The notes: generated by a model from the letters alone, not told the origin. A stretch of 64,000 nucleotides of DNA from Colwellia demingiae (GCF_007954275.1 NZ_VOLT01000001.1:186001-250000), one strand, 5' to 3'. Counted from the first letter of the stretch, positions 11,207 through 21,990 are shown. Translations and numbers: made by a program.

Positions 11207-11232
11207 AAAGGCAGCTTACGCTGCCTTTTTTG
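11207..11232 (+). terminator. gltA rho-independent terminator
   Basis: GGCAGC (11211-11216) and GCTGCC (11221-11226) form a 6-bp GC-rich stem with a 4-base loop followed by a run of six T, 43 bp past the gltA stop. Confidence 0.9.
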
Positions 11233-11443
11233 TGCTTTTTTATCGTAAAAAATAGCTAAACCTCATAACGCCTACCTATAGTTGTTATTCACATAAAAAA
11301 TACCTTGTGCGCTTTTAAACACCATGATCACGATAGATTATCGCTCAAGCTTTGATCCAGAATTGTATTTAACTCACAGGAACTAGACGTTATAATAACG
11401 GCTTTCCCTTCTCAATTACTCAACAAGACTCTTAAAATTCATT

Positions 11444-12262
11444 ATGTCTGACTATTCTTTACGTTTTGGTGGCATTAGCCGTTTATATGGCGAACATGGC
11501 GCGAATATTTTAAAACAAGCAAATTTTTGTGTTATTGGCATCGGTGGTGTTGGCTCTTGGGTAGCTGAAGCCCTAGCCCGCAATGGCATAGGTAAAATAA
11601 CCCTGATTGATTTAGATGATATTTGCACCACGAATATAAATCGTCAAATACATGCGTTAACCGATACGGTTGGCATGAGTAAAGTTGATGTTATGGCTGA
11701 GCGCATCAAACAAATTAACCCTGAGTGCCAAGTTAATATCGTTGAAGACTTTGTAACGGTAGAAAATCTCTCAAGTTTAATTACCAAAGATTTTGATTAT
11801 GTCATTGATGCCATTGACTCTGTAGACATCAAAACGCGCCTTATTGCTTATTGCAGAGGCAGTAAATTACCTATTATTACCATTGGTGGTGCCGGTGGAC
11901 AGGTGGATCCAAGCAAAATTGAAATCACAGACTTGAGCAAAACTTATCAAGACCCGTTACTTGCTAAAGTAAAAAATCAGCTACGTCGAGAATTTAACTT
12001 TCCACGTGCTGATCTTAAAACAGCAGGTAAACGAAAGTTCTCAATCGATGCCGTATATTCAATAGAGCAGCTTCGTTATCCTGTTGATGGTAAACAAGGT
12101 GAGGTTTGTTTGGCTAAACCTGATAAGAGAAATGGCGAGCAAGGTGCAACACGGTTAGATTGTCAAAGTGGTTTTGGTGCAACAACGCATGTCACGGCAA
12201 CATTTGCATTTTTTGCCGTTGGTAGAGCCATTGACAAACTATTAATAAAACATCAAAAATAA
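11444..12262 (+). CDS. tcdA: tRNA threonylcarbamoyladenosine dehydratase (TcdA/CsdL)
   Basis: A 272-residue E1-like (ThiF/MoeB family) protein. It has the nucleotide-binding motif GIGGVGSWVAEALARNGIG near residue 32 and the partner Arg/Asn segment DDICTTNINRQIHAL. TcdA uses ATP to cyclise t6A37 of tRNAs to ct6A. In E. coli (as csdL) it sits beside csdA-csdE, whose products receive and relay sulfur to it. Here it converges on a CsdA-CsdE fusion gene, preserving the link. No zinc CxxC pair is evident, consistent with TcdA rather than MoeB. Confidence 0.93.
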   Translation: MSDYSLRFGGISRLYGEHGANILKQANFCVIGIGGVGSWVAEALARNGIGKITLIDLDDICTTNINRQIHALTDTVGMSKVDVMAERIKQINPECQVNIVEDFVTVENLSSLITKDFDYVIDAIDSVDIKTRLIAYCRGSKLPIITIGGAGGQVDPSKIEITDLSKTYQDPLLAKVKNQLRREFNFPRADLKTAGKRKFSIDAVYSIEQLRYPVDGKQGEVCLAKPDKRNGEQGATRLDCQSGFGATTHVTATFAFFAVGRAIDKLLIKHQK

Positions 12263-12353
12263 TGTTAACAATAGCCTGACTCCTTGGTCTATGGTGATGT
12301 ATTAAAATTAAATGGATTCACTTTTTATCAAGAGAATCCAAGTTAACTACCTA

Positions 12354-14060
12354 TCATTTTGCCATTATTTTAATTTGTTCAACAATAGCTAATACACCAT
12401 TACCGCGTGAAGGGCTTAAGTGTTGCATTAAACCTAATTTTTCAAAGTAATCATTAATGTCAAATTGGTGTATTTGTTGCGCTGTTTGATTATTAAAAGC
12501 AGCGAGTACAATCACTAATAAGCCACGAATTATTTTTGCATCACTATCTGCAGTGAACGAATATAAGCCTTGAACACTGTGCTCAGCTTTAATCCAGGCA
12601 AGACTTTCACAACCAGATATCAGCGTATTTTCATCGCGTAATGCTTTATCTAAACGTGGCAGTTTTTTTCCTAGCAACATAATTTCTCTATGTCGGCTGT
12701 CCCAGCCTTTTGTTCTTGAAAATAGAGTAATAATATCGACCATCTCTTTCGCAGATAATTCTAGTAATACCTCTTCTTTCACCTGTTTATTTGTTTGTTC
12801 AATAGTTCCTTCCAATAAAATGTTTTTTAAACAATCTATGAAATAATCAATTTCTGCAACGGTATTGTAGGCAGCCAGAGAGACTCTTAAGCAACCATCA
12901 ATCTTTAAATGAGTCATTAATGGCATTGCACAATGATGGCCTGAGCGAATAGCAATACCATGAGTATCGAGAGACATGGCAATATCATGATTGTGGTGCC
13001 CTGTTAAGGTAAAAGCGATAACGCCAATATCAGGGGATCCCCCAACTATAAATTTAACTTGCGCTATATTAGCTAACGCTTGATAACAATAGTTAACGAG
13101 TTTTTTTTCAAATAAACCATAGCTATTACTAACATCAGTTAAAAGAGGACTAAGGAAATTAATGCTCTCAGCAAAAGCAATGACACCCGCAATATTTGGA
13201 GTGCCTGCCTCAAACTTAAAGGGCAAGGAGTTAAATGTTGTTGCTTGTGTAAAACTCACTGTTTTAATCATTTCCCCTCCCCCTTGATAAGGAGGCATAC
13301 TTTCTAGGTGCTTCTTTTTTCCATAAAGTACACCAATACCTGTTGGGCCATACATTTTATGCGCTGAAAAAACATAAAAATCACAATCGAGTGACTGTAC
13401 GTTTACAGAAAAATGGGCCACAGCCTGAGTACCATCTATCACACTAATTGCACCAACAGCTTTTGCTTTAGCTATCACTTGCTCAATCGGATTTATTCGC
13501 CCCAAAACATTAGAGATATGGGCGCAAGCTACATATTTTGTTTTATCACTAATGATATTCTCTATTTCATCAATATCGATATAGCCATGTTCCGTGATAG
13601 GTATTACTTTAATTACTGCACCGGTTTGTTCTGCAACAATTTGCCAAGGTACAATGTTTGCGTGATGTTCACTAACACAAAGAACTATTTCATCTCCTGG
13701 TAATAAGGTATTTCTAGCTAAACTTTGTACAACAATATTTATGCTTTCAGTTGCGCCTTTGGTCCAGATAATTTCTTTAACGCTTTTAGCTCCGATGAAT
13801 CCTTGTACCAAACTACGCGCTTTTTCAAAAGCAAACGTTGCTTTACTACTTAACTGGTGGGAAGCTCTGTGTACATTCGCATTAAAATTTCGGTAATAAT
13901 CTTGCTGACAATCGATAACTTGTCGTGGTTTTTGTGTGGTCGCTGCATTATCGAAGTAAATTAAAGACGGCATGAAATCATCTTTTTCAATCAATGATTG
14001 ATCATGACTTTCTATCAGTGGAAATTGTTGACGAAATAAGTTAGGTGAAAAAATGTTCAT
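12354..14060 (-). CDS. Cysteine desulfurase fused to SufE-like sulfur acceptor (CsdA-CsdE fusion)
   Basis: A 568-residue two-domain protein. Residues ~30-415 are a class V PLP cysteine desulfurase: FDNAATTQKP, the PLP lysine in FSAHKMYGPTGIG (K235), and the catalytic cysteine in RSGHHCAMP (C377). Residues ~435-568 form a SufE/CsdE domain: FSRTKGWDSRHREIMLLGKK and the acceptor cysteine in ISGCESLAW (C484). In E. coli CsdA and CsdE are separate proteins that transfer sulfur to each other. A fusion would let C377 hand persulfide to C484 within one chain. It faces tcdA with 91 bp between stops. The fusion is continuous, with no sign of frameshift. Confidence 0.93.
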   Translation of the reverse strand: MNIFSPNLFRQQFPLIESHDQSLIEKDDFMPSLIYFDNAATTQKPRQVIDCQQDYYRNFNANVHRASHQLSSKATFAFEKARSLVQGFIGAKSVKEIIWTKGATESINIVVQSLARNTLLPGDEIVLCVSEHHANIVPWQIVAEQTGAVIKVIPITEHGYIDIDEIENIISDKTKYVACAHISNVLGRINPIEQVIAKAKAVGAISVIDGTQAVAHFSVNVQSLDCDFYVFSAHKMYGPTGIGVLYGKKKHLESMPPYQGGGEMIKTVSFTQATTFNSLPFKFEAGTPNIAGVIAFAESINFLSPLLTDVSNSYGLFEKKLVNYCYQALANIAQVKFIVGGSPDIGVIAFTLTGHHNHDIAMSLDTHGIAIRSGHHCAMPLMTHLKIDGCLRVSLAAYNTVAEIDYFIDCLKNILLEGTIEQTNKQVKEEVLLELSAKEMVDIITLFSRTKGWDSRHREIMLLGKKLPRLDKALRDENTLISGCESLAWIKAEHSVQGLYSFTADSDAKIIRGLLVIVLAAFNNQTAQQIHQFDINDYFEKLGLMQHLSPSRGNGVLAIVEQIKIMAK

Positions 14061-14270
14061 AAAAGGCTCATGCTAAGCGTGATGCAGCTTAAAAGTAAGT
14101 TAATAAATACACATTTATTATAACTCAATTTCCCTTAGGAATTTAAGCAGTTAGTTTAGGAGAAATTATTTTCTCTGGTTTAGATAAGGAAAATAAACCT
14201 GTACTGTGCTGGGTAAAGGGTTGGATTTGGACTATAACTAATAGGGTGTCCTCTATGAAGGGTTTCTATA

Positions 14271-14645
14271 ATGAGTTTTTTTACCTATTTTTATCAACTC
14301 AAAGCCAGCCTCAATAAATTTTTCAATTCAAATAAAACTATAACGCCCAAGCAAGAAAAGACCAAATACGATCAAGAAATGAATGCTAATTTAAAATATA
14401 ACCTTAAAAAAAAATGTAGAAGAGCAGCTCAAGAAATTCGATATACAGAAAATTTTACGCATTGGCCAATAACTGAAGCTAAACATAAAAAAGAAGCGAT
14501 AAAACACTCTTTGATCTATTTAGATGTTACCCGTAAAAAAAGACCCGCTTTTACACAGAAAAATCATACCGAAAGTAAAGTAATCAATGTTATGGATAAG
14601 GGAAATCTGGCTAACAAAGTTGTGGTAATAAAGAAGCTCCCATAG
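14271..14645 (+). CDS. Small basic protein of unknown function
   Basis: A 124-residue lysine/arginine-rich protein with no domain I recognise. There is no signal peptide or membrane helix; a basic helical middle (NLKKKCRRAAQEIRY) stands out. An AAGGG ribosome-binding site lies about 8 bases before the ATG. It sits alone between the CsdA-CsdE gene and the HExxH protein gene, convergent with the latter. It could be nucleic-acid binding by charge, but that is a guess. Confidence 0.55.
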   Translation: MSFFTYFYQLKASLNKFFNSNKTITPKQEKTKYDQEMNANLKYNLKKKCRRAAQEIRYTENFTHWPITEAKHKKEAIKHSLIYLDVTRKKRPAFTQKNHTESKVINVMDKGNLANKVVVIKKLP

Positions 14646-14670
14646 TGTAGAGCTCTCTTGATAGCATTCC

Positions 14671-16293
14671 TTAAAACGCTCCCTCCAATATATATTTTTT
14701 TCTAACCGGATCTTCTTCCCATTTTACCGCTTGGTCGATCCAATACTTTACATTAGCAAGTTGACCTTGATTGTATAAAGCCAATGCGATGTTGTAATGA
14801 AAGCTTGGCATCAAATAATCGTATGGTTTTATGTTGAGTAAAGTAAGGTATTCTTCAGGAAAATCATTCTCAAAATATCGTAATTGCGTATGTCGATTTA
14901 ACGGCTTAAAAGAATTGTAAGCTAACTCGATATTACTTGATGTGAAATTAGCGATTGAGTTGTCGATTGAAACAGATTTTTGACAACTTTCTGAAAGATA
15001 AATGCCTATTTCATTTTTATATTCTGTCGGTGTACCCAAACGCCAATACTGTTTTGTATTTGAACCCGTTCTCACTTCTTGCATAATAGGAGTGCTAGCG
15101 TTAATACTATGAGCCCATGGTATATTCATCAATATACTTGCCCTTAATTCTTTCTGTTCTCCATGATAAAACTTATTTAACACCGTTATATTATGCGCAA
15201 AAGTTTTTTTCTGTATTCCTTGGCATTTAGCGTGACCTTTAATTAACGGGTATTCATCAACAAATCCGAGCAGGTGACTTACTTCATGGCTAAATACATC
15301 AGTATTATCATTAACATCAAAATATAAAATACCTAAATGTACGTTAGCACCTCCTTCTTTTAACATTAATCCTACATGCCGAGTATTAATTTCTTTAGCA
15401 ACACTCTCCCAACGCAATTCATTACAAGAGATAGCTTGTTGAGCTTGGGCCGTACAATCAAGGTTTTTGATACTAATATATCGAGGTATCGGGAGACATA
15501 TATATTTTGCTAATTTTTGCTGTTGTTTAAAGCGATTAATCAGCTTTTCAAGATGCTTTAAATGACTTAGATTTGTGGCAAAAAGTTGTAAACTGGTAAT
15601 GCAAGTTGCCGAATTTTTGAGGTTCATATCAGTTTTATTTTTAGCCATTCTTGCTAATACTTTACTGTTACCTGTTACTGAGTACTTATCTATATCAGTT
15701 AATAAACGGTTAGTTTGAGCATTACCATATAACTTAATCGAATCAGATTTTAATAACGATTTAACCCGCGTAATATCACCCAATTCAATAGCCATAGTAA
15801 TACGCAATAAAATCACGGCGACAATTAACTCATTATTAATCAATACATCAGGTAAGGCCCTTAATGTCATTTGTGCTTTAACAACCTGCCCTTGTTGATA
15901 ATATAACTGTGCTAGGTTGAAAATGGCTTGTTTTGAGCCTAAACGAATGCCTTGTTCAAACCACATAATAGCTTTATTAATCGACATAGTATTTGATTCT
16001 TGCTTTGCTGCTTGTTGATACCAACTGCCAAGATTCAATGCTGCTTTTGTTTCGTTTTTTGCTAACTTTCGATTAAGAGTGAGCCACTGAGTACTGCCTA
16101 GTTCAGTTTTACGTTCTGCAATTTTTAGCGCGGTAATATGATTATGTTTAAGTGCGTAAGTTAATTGGCCTACTCGATAATTATTATTGGTCAATTGCTC
16201 AGTTAAATACGGGGACAAAAAAAATGAGCTTGATGACAAAGACATCGTCAAGCTCATTACTAATATCAAAAGGAAAACTTTACTAATATGCAT
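14671..16293 (-). CDS. Secreted Sel1/TPR-repeat protein with HExxH zinc metallopeptidase motif
   Basis: A 540-residue protein. It begins with a hydrophobic signal segment (MHISKVFLLILVMSLTMSLS). Residues ~85-140 show Sel1/TPR-like helical repeats (AALNLGSWYQQA, AIFNLAQLYYQQG). The centre carries HEVSHLLGFVDEY at about 336-348, a zinc-peptidase motif resembling HExxHxxGxxDEY of peptidase family M64. Several cysteines around residues 230-290 may form disulfides in the periplasm. The C-terminus returns to a TPR-like pair (ALALYNQGQLANVKYWIDQA). It lies 44 bp after the nlpI-like gene on the same strand and is probably co-transcribed. Substrate unknown; cell-envelope protein turnover is an inference from the NlpI neighbour. 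Confidence 0.75.
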   Translation of the reverse strand: MHISKVFLLILVMSLTMSLSSSSFFLSPYLTEQLTNNNYRVGQLTYALKHNHITALKIAERKTELGSTQWLTLNRKLAKNETKAALNLGSWYQQAAKQESNTMSINKAIMWFEQGIRLGSKQAIFNLAQLYYQQGQVVKAQMTLRALPDVLINNELIVAVILLRITMAIELGDITRVKSLLKSDSIKLYGNAQTNRLLTDIDKYSVTGNSKVLARMAKNKTDMNLKNSATCITSLQLFATNLSHLKHLEKLINRFKQQQKLAKYICLPIPRYISIKNLDCTAQAQQAISCNELRWESVAKEINTRHVGLMLKEGGANVHLGILYFDVNDNTDVFSHEVSHLLGFVDEYPLIKGHAKCQGIQKKTFAHNITVLNKFYHGEQKELRASILMNIPWAHSINASTPIMQEVRTGSNTKQYWRLGTPTEYKNEIGIYLSESCQKSVSIDNSIANFTSSNIELAYNSFKPLNRHTQLRYFENDFPEEYLTLLNIKPYDYLMPSFHYNIALALYNQGQLANVKYWIDQAVKWEEDPVRKKYILEGAF

Positions 16294-16337
16294 TTAGATC
16301 GCTAAATAATTTCGCCTGACTAGATCAGGCTTAATAG

Positions 16338-17255
16338 TTAAGGCTGAGTTTTTGCGACTTTTTTAGTACGCATTAAATCTAGTTCAAGCTTTGCATATCT
16401 ATGTTCAACAAATTCGTAAACATTGGTACTTAATGCAAGCTTAAAGTAATTAGCTGCACTTCCACGATATCCTAAGGTTTGGTTATATTTACCTAAATAA
16501 AAATATGCTTCACATAAACGCTCAGTCAGCTCTTTATTTGATTTTATATCTTTTGTTAAATTTTTAACAAAATCTCCTTGTGAAATTTCGCCGAGATACA
16601 GGTAAACAACCTGTTTAGCCCAAGTACGTTCATCAACTAATTCTGCTCGTTGTTTCAACGAGTATTTTGCCGCAAGTGGATCAACCTCATACTCAGTTAA
16701 ATACAACCACAATAAACGGTATGGATCATCTTGCTGCTTTTGATGAAAGGCTTTAAAGTCAATACTGGCAAGTTCTGGTCTAGAACCATAATAAAGTGCT
16801 ATACCTCTATTAAGATACGCATACTCATGATCAGGCGCTAAATCTAATGCCGAATCAAATTTTTCATAGGCTTGAGCAAACTCTTGCAATTGCGTGTAAT
16901 GAATACCTAAAAAATTATAAGCGTCAATTAAGTCAGGTTTTAATTGCAATGCATGAGAAAAGTCAAATCTCGCTAATGACCGTAAGCCAACACTATCGTA
17001 TAAAACACCACGGTCATAAAATAATTGTGCTCTTTGAACGTCAGATATTTTCGCTCTATTTATCACTTCAGTTAAACGTGCAATTGCTATTTCACTCTTA
17101 TAGTTAATCGAGAGTGGTTCGGCAATTACAATATTATTCATTATTGATGAAGAAATATTATTGTTATTCTCTCCCTGACTTGAAGCACAACCTTGTGTTA
17201 ACAGCGTACTACTTAAGAGTAAAATTAGAATAATTGATTTGATAAAAGAATGCAC
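16338..17255 (-). CDS. nlpI: NlpI-like TPR lipoprotein
   Basis: A 305-residue lipoprotein with a lipobox (LLTQGCASS, Cys about residue 23) and several tetratricopeptide repeats (AQLFYDRGVLYDSVGLRSLA, AYNFLGIHYTQLQEFAQAYE, YAYLNRGIALYYG). NlpI in E. coli is an outer-membrane lipoprotein that adapts envelope proteases such as Prc to murein hydrolases, and its gene also lies directly downstream of pnp, as here. The conserved position and repeat layout support the name, though overall identity may be low. Confidence 0.85.
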   Translation of the reverse strand: MHSFIKSIILILLLSSTLLTQGCASSQGENNNNISSSIMNNIVIAEPLSINYKSEIAIARLTEVINRAKISDVQRAQLFYDRGVLYDSVGLRSLARFDFSHALQLKPDLIDAYNFLGIHYTQLQEFAQAYEKFDSALDLAPDHEYAYLNRGIALYYGSRPELASIDFKAFHQKQQDDPYRLLWLYLTEYEVDPLAAKYSLKQRAELVDERTWAKQVVYLYLGEISQGDFVKNLTKDIKSNKELTERLCEAYFYLGKYNQTLGYRGSAANYFKLALSTNVYEFVEHRYAKLELDLMRTKKVAKTQP

Positions 17256-17306
17256 AAAAATGCCTTATAAATAAATAACTAACAACTGGAATCATTTCAT
17301 TATAAA

Positions 17307-17336
17307 CAAAAAAGGAGCCATGTGGCTCCTTTTTAC
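17307..17336 (-). terminator. pnp terminator (bidirectional)
   Basis: AGGAGCCA (17313-17320) / TGGCTCCT (17323-17330) flanked by A and T runs, between the pnp stop and the nlpI start. On the minus strand it ends the pnp transcript before nlpI, so nlpI may have its own promoter or depend on read-through. Confidence 0.8.
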
Positions 17337-17381
17337 TTAATGAAATGTAAAAGTTTTTTACTAAACTATTACTTTACATAA

Positions 17382-19499
17382 TTACTCAGCGGCTGGTGTT
17401 GCTTCTGCAGCTGGTTTTTCCATAGCTTCTTTGATACTTAAACGTACACGGCCTTGACGGTCAACTTCAAGTACTTTAACTTTCACTTCTTGACCTTCAG
17501 TTAATACTTCACTCACGTTATTAACGCGCTCTTCAGAGATTTGTGAAATATGTACTAAACCATCTTTACCTGGAAGAACATTAACAAATGCACCGAAATC
17601 AACGATACGAACAACTTTACCAGTGTAAAGTGTACCTACTTCAATTTCAGCAGTTAATGCTTTAATGCGGTTGATTGCATCTTCAGCTTGCTCACCAGAA
17701 GTTGCAGCAATTTTAACTGTGCCGTCATCTTCGATTTCAATAGTAGTACCCGTTTCTTCAGTAAGTTGACGAATAGTTGCGCCGCCTTTACCAATGATGT
17801 CACGAATCTTATCTTGGCTAACTTTCATTGTATGAATGCGAGGAGCGAATTCAGAGATATCATCTCTGTGTCCACCAATAGCTTCATCCATTACAGATAA
17901 AATGTGAGTACGTGCAGCTTTTGCTTGGTTTAAAGCAATCTGCATGATTTCTTGAGTAATGCCTTCAATTTTAATGTCCATTTGAAGTGCAGTAATACCA
18001 CCAGTGGTACCCGCTACTTTAAAGTCCATATCACCTAAGTGATCTTCATCACCTAAGATGTCAGAAAGAACAACGAATTTTTCGCCTTCTTTAACAAGAC
18101 CCATTGCGATACCAGCAACAGAAGCTTTAATTGGAACACCAGCATCCATAAGTGCTAATGAAGTACCACATACTGAAGCCATTGAAGATGAACCATTTGA
18201 TTCAGTGATTTCAGAAACAACACGTACTGCGTACGGGAATTCTTCAAGTGAAGGCATAACTGCCAACATACCACGTTTCGCTAAACGGCCATGGCCAATT
18301 TCACGACGCTTCGGGCTACCAACAAATCCAGTTTCACCTACACAATAAGGAGGGAAGTTGTAATGAAGCATGAATGGGTCAGTCTTATCACCCATTAACG
18401 TATCAAGACGTTGTGCATCACGTTGAGTACCAAGCGTAGCTGTAACTAATGCTTGAGTTTCACCACGTGTAAATACTGCAGAACCATGAGTTCTTGGTAA
18501 TACACCTGTCATCACGTCTAAAGCACGAATTGATTCAGGATCACGACCATCGATACGAGGGTTGCCATCAGTAATACGGCCACGTACTACAGTTTTTTCT
18601 AAATCATGGAACAAATCTTTAGCTTCTTGAACGTCAACATCAGCATTTTCTGCTAATAACGCTTCAAGTACTGAGCTACGGATTTCTTTAATTTTTTCGT
18701 AACGAACAGCTTTTTCAGTAATTTGGTATGCTTCGTTAACTTGTGCTTCACTAAGTTCAGCAATTTTAGCTAATAATTCAGCATTTTTAACAGGAGCAAC
18801 CCAATCCCATGAAGGAGTGTTAACTTCTGCTTTAAATTCTTTAATTGCTGAAACAGCTACTTGCATTTGCTCATGGCCATATACAACAGCACCAAGCATT
18901 ACTTCTTCAGACAATACGTCAGCTTCAGATTCAACCATTAATACCGCTGAATCAGTACCTGATACAACTAGGTCTAATTGACTTGTTGGTAATTCAGATT
19001 GAAGCGGGTTAAGGATGTATTGACCGTCAGTATAACCAACGCGCGCTGCGCCAACAGGACCACTAAATGGAAGACCTGAAATAGCTAATGCAGCAGAAGT
19101 ACCAATTAAAGAAATAATATCAGGTGCGATTTCAGGGTTAACTGAAACAACAGTGATAATAACTTGTACTTCGTTAGTGAAACCTTCTGGGAATAATGGA
19201 CGAATTGGACGGTCAATTAGACGTGCAATAAGTGTTTCTTCTTCTGAAGGACGACCTTCACGTTTAAAGAAACTTCCAGGGATTTTACCAGCAGCGTAAG
19301 CACGCTCTTGGTAGTTTACTGTTAGTGGGAAAAAATCTTGTCCTGGTTTCGCTTCTTTTTTACCTACAACTGAAACAAGTACACACGTATCGTCCATGCT
19401 TGCCATAACTGCTGCTGATGCTTGACGTGCAATTGCACCAGTCTCAAGTGTTACAGTATGTTTACCTAGTTGAAATTTTTTAGTAATTGGATTTAACAT
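17382..19499 (-). CDS. pnp: Polyribonucleotide nucleotidyltransferase (PNPase)
   Basis: A 705-residue 3'-5' phosphorolytic exoribonuclease and degradosome component. Two RNase PH-like domains (the second with the catalytic [19 protein letters not shown] segment) are followed by a KH domain ([15 protein letters not shown]) and an S1 domain ([21 protein letters not shown]) near the C-terminus. The length is standard. It lies downstream of rpsO with a 381 bp leader, typical of genes in which PNPase autoregulates its own mRNA from the leader. Confidence 0.97.
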   Translation of the reverse strand: MLNPITKKFQLGKHTVTLETGAIARQASAAVMASMDDTCVLVSVVGKKEAKPGQDFFPLTVNYQERAYAAGKIPGSFFKREGRPSEEETLIARLIDRPIRPLFPEGFTNEVQVIITVVSVNPEIAPDIISLIGTSAALAISGLPFSGPVGAARVGYTDGQYILNPLQSELPTSQLDLVVSGTDSAVLMVESEADVLSEEVMLGAVVYGHEQMQVAVSAIKEFKAEVNTPSWDWVAPVKNAELLAKIAELSEAQVNEAYQITEKAVRYEKIKEIRSSVLEALLAENADVDVQEAKDLFHDLEKTVVRGRITDGNPRIDGRDPESIRALDVMTGVLPRTHGSAVFTRGETQALVTATLGTQRDAQRLDTLMGDKTDPFMLHYNFPPYCVGETGFVGSPKRREIGHGRLAKRGMLAVMPSLEEFPYAVRVVSEITESNGSSSMASVCGTSLALMDAGVPIKASVAGIAMGLVKEGEKFVVLSDILGDEDHLGDMDFKVAGTTGGITALQMDIKIEGITQEIMQIALNQAKAARTHILSVMDEAIGGHRDDISEFAPRIHTMKVSQDKIRDIIGKGGATIRQLTEETGTTIEIEDDGTVKIAATSGEQAEDAINRIKALTAEIEVGTLYTGKVVRIVDFGAFVNVLPGKDGLVHISQISEERVNNVSEVLTEGQEVKVKVLEVDRQGRVRLSIKEAMEKPAAEATPAAE

Positions 19500-19880
19500 C
19501 TAATTAATTTCCTTAAATTTGTCTTTATTAATAATATTTACCAATCTGTACAATTATTTATTCACTGAGTATTTTGGTCAACGCTACGAATAGCATGCCT
19601 AACTAAGTGGAACAAAAAATTATACAGTTTGGATTGGTTTGTGTTTGAAAAGATATACATACCACTTTTAATGTTTATAAAAATCAGTACATGTAAATTT
19701 TCACGGTCATTATACTAACTGAGCGTATGAATGCTAGCTTCAAAGGGCAATTATTACTTTAAAGCACAAATTTATGCACCCTTTTAGAAACTAATGGTAA
19801 AAGTGTAAACGACAGAAAACAAAAAAGGAGCCAATTGGCTCCTTTTAGTCGTTTAATTTACAGTCGTTAGCAAGTTGCTA
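19500..19880. promoter_or_regulatory. rpsO-pnp intergenic leader
   Basis: A 381 bp AT-rich gap. It contains the rpsO terminator at its right end and the pnp 5' leader. In E. coli this leader holds the RNase III-cleaved stem-loop used for PNPase autoregulation; I could not delineate an equivalent hairpin confidently here. No gene is visible. Confidence 0.4.
19823..19846 (-). terminator. rpsO terminator
   Basis: A perfect palindrome, AAAAGGAGCCAA / TTGGCTCCTTTT, lies 35 bp downstream of the rpsO stop. It is nearly the same hairpin as the one after pnp. Confidence 0.82.
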
Positions 19881-20150
19881 TTAACGACGTAGACCTAATT
19901 TACCGATTAACGCGCCGTAACGGTCAACGTTTTTACCTTTTAAGTAATCAAGTAATTTACGACGTTGTGCAACCATGCGTAATAAACCACGACGTGAATG
20001 GTGATCATGGATGTGCGCTTTAAAGTGACCTTGTAAGTGGTTGATTTGTGTAGTTAACAAAGCAACTTGAACTTCTGGAGAACCAGTATCACCTTCTGAT
20101 TGAGCATATTCTGCAACGATTGCAGCTTTTTCTGTAGCATTTAAAGACAT
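19881..20150 (-). CDS. rpsO: 30S ribosomal protein S15
   Basis: An 89-residue protein of exactly the usual S15 length. It has the family segments [14 protein letters not shown] and [20 protein letters not shown], which bind the central domain of 16S rRNA. It lies between truB and pnp in the conserved order. Confidence 0.98.
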   Translation of the reverse strand: MSLNATEKAAIVAEYAQSEGDTGSPEVQVALLTTQINHLQGHFKAHIHDHHSRRGLLRMVAQRRKLLDYLKGKNVDRYGALIGKLGLRR

Positions 20151-20393
20151 TATAAAATCCTTAGTGTGTTAACCCTACCCTCAATATTAATTGAGTTAAG
20201 AGTGATTAAAATACGCATCAAGCCAAACACTAATTTAGCCTTGATGACGAAAGAGCGCGTATTCTAGCAGCCAATAACTAAAAAGCAAGTGATTAGTTCA
20301 ATCCTGAGCTTTATTAATTCACCTGCCCCATAATAACCGTTCCAACTGAATTCTGGATTTTCAGTTACGATGGCGATATAACAATCTAACTCG

Positions 20394-21350
20394 CTAGTAC
20401 TGTTCTAAAACAACGATACGTTTAGGTGCAACTAAACCATCATCATTGATAAAACCTACGCCAATAAATTCAGCGTCAGCATCATTTTCATCTTCGCCAA
20501 GGTACACTTGAACACTGCCCGCTTCAGGCTGGTTATAAGCTTGTACTGGGTTACCATGACGTAAGAAATTGGCAGACATGTCATCAACATACACACAATG
20601 CATACCATCTACTGCGCTATTCATAGGTAACAATAATGGGTCAAGAACATCCGAAGGTGTAATTTCATCTGCAATAGCTTGTTCAAGTAAGGCTTCAAGC
20701 TCAGGTAATGTTATCATTTTTTCTATCGGATAATTACCAACAGCAGAACGTCTAAGGTGAGCCACATGAGCACCACAACCTAATAATTCCCCTAAATCAT
20801 CAACGATAGTTCGGATATAAGTCCCTTTGGAAACATGAATATTTAGTTCAACTTCATCATGTTCAAAACGTAATAATTCAAGGTTAAATACCGTGATATC
20901 ACGTGCTTCGCGCGGTACTTCAATACCTTCTCTAGCATATTTATATAAAGGCTGTCCTTGATGTTTTAGCGCAGAATACATAGACGGAACTTGTTTGGTT
21001 GTACCACGAAAGCTTTCTAAAGCTTCCGCTAGCTGTTCACTTGAAACATCAACCGCTTTTTCACTGACAACTTCACCACCAGCATCACTTGTCGTAGTAC
21101 GAACACCTAGTTTGGCTGTAACTTGATACGTTTTATCTGTATCAAGTAGGTACTGTGAGAACTTAGTTCCCTCACCTAGACAAATTGGTAACATACCCGT
21201 TGCTAATGGATCTAATGCACCCGTATGACCTGCTTTCTGAGCAAAGTAAATTCGCTTAACTGTTTGCAAAGCATGGTTTGATGACAGTCCATGGGGCTTA
21301 TCTAATAACAAAACACCATTGACCTGACGGCCTTTTCTACGTTTTGCCAT
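20394..21350 (-). CDS. truB: tRNA pseudouridine(55) synthase
   Basis: A 318-residue TruB that makes pseudouridine 55 in the T-loop of tRNAs. The catalytic aspartate lies in [14 protein letters not shown], and [15 protein letters not shown] and [16 protein letters not shown] are further family motifs. It begins 3 bp after the rbfA stop, indicating one transcript. The C-terminal ~60 residues are a PUA-like extension seen in gammaproteobacterial TruB. Confidence 0.97.
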   Translation of the reverse strand: MAKRRKGRQVNGVLLLDKPHGLSSNHALQTVKRIYFAQKAGHTGALDPLATGMLPICLGEGTKFSQYLLDTDKTYQVTAKLGVRTTTSDAGGEVVSEKAVDVSSEQLAEALESFRGTTKQVPSMYSALKHQGQPLYKYAREGIEVPREARDITVFNLELLRFEHDEVELNIHVSKGTYIRTIVDDLGELLGCGAHVAHLRRSAVGNYPIEKMITLPELEALLEQAIADEITPSDVLDPLLLPMNSAVDGMHCVYVDDMSANFLRHGNPVQAYNQPEAGSVQVYLGEDENDADAEFIGVGFINDDGLVAPKRIVVLEQY

Positions 21351-21353
21351 TAC

Positions 21354-21782
21354 TTATTCGCCTTTCTCACTATCATCACTTGGTTCATCGTCAACCTGTG
21401 CATCGTCAACTTGTGTATCATTGTTCTTATCACTAGCGACAGCTTGGTCTACTAAGGCGCTCATGCGAACCCCTTCACTCATTGAGCTATCATAAACAAA
21501 GCGTAAATGCGGCATAATGCGAGCACGTAAACGTTTACCTAGCAATGAACGGATATAACCTTCAGCTTCTGCTAATACCTCTAACGAGGCTTTAATTTCA
21601 TCTTGATTATCATTAAAAAAAGTTACAAAAATCTTAGCGTAAGCTAAGTCACGAGTGACTTCGACAGCAGATACTGTCGTCATGCTTAGGCGAGGATCTT
21701 TAATTTCGCGCATTAAAATAGTCGCGATTTCTTTTTGGATTTGCTGACCAACTCGGTCAGTACGGGCATATTCTCTAGCCAT
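21354..21782 (-). CDS. rbfA: Ribosome-binding factor A
   Basis: A 142-residue KH-fold cold-shock protein that assists late 16S rRNA processing. Family segments include [31 protein letters not shown] and [11 protein letters not shown]. An Asp-rich tail (about residues 120-142) contains a short repeat QVDDAQVDD. It follows infB after a 208 bp gap that includes a terminator-like hairpin. Confidence 0.96.
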   Translation of the reverse strand: MAREYARTDRVGQQIQKEIATILMREIKDPRLSMTTVSAVEVTRDLAYAKIFVTFFNDNQDEIKASLEVLAEAEGYIRSLLGKRLRARIMPHLRFVYDSSMSEGVRMSALVDQAVASDKNNDTQVDDAQVDDEPSDDSEKGE

Positions 21783-21846
21783 CGTATACTCCTATGAAAC
21801 TGTTATTAATAAATGACAGCTTCCTATATTTATAAATTATCAACAC

Positions 21847-21868
21847 AAAAGGGGCATAAGCCCCTTTT
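21847..21868 (-). terminator. infB-rbfA intergenic hairpin terminator
   Basis: AAAAGGGGC / GCCCCTTTT forms an 8-9 bp stem flanked by A and T runs between infB and rbfA. It likely reduces transcription into rbfA-truB. Confidence 0.75.
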
Positions 21869-21990
21869 AAAGATATTTAACTATTAGTTCGAAGCTAGTT
21901 GGTTCAAATATAAGGCGGAAGCACGGAGTTGACGCATGTCAATGAGTATTTCCAACGCAATAATTGAGCCTACTAGCAATGAGATACTAG

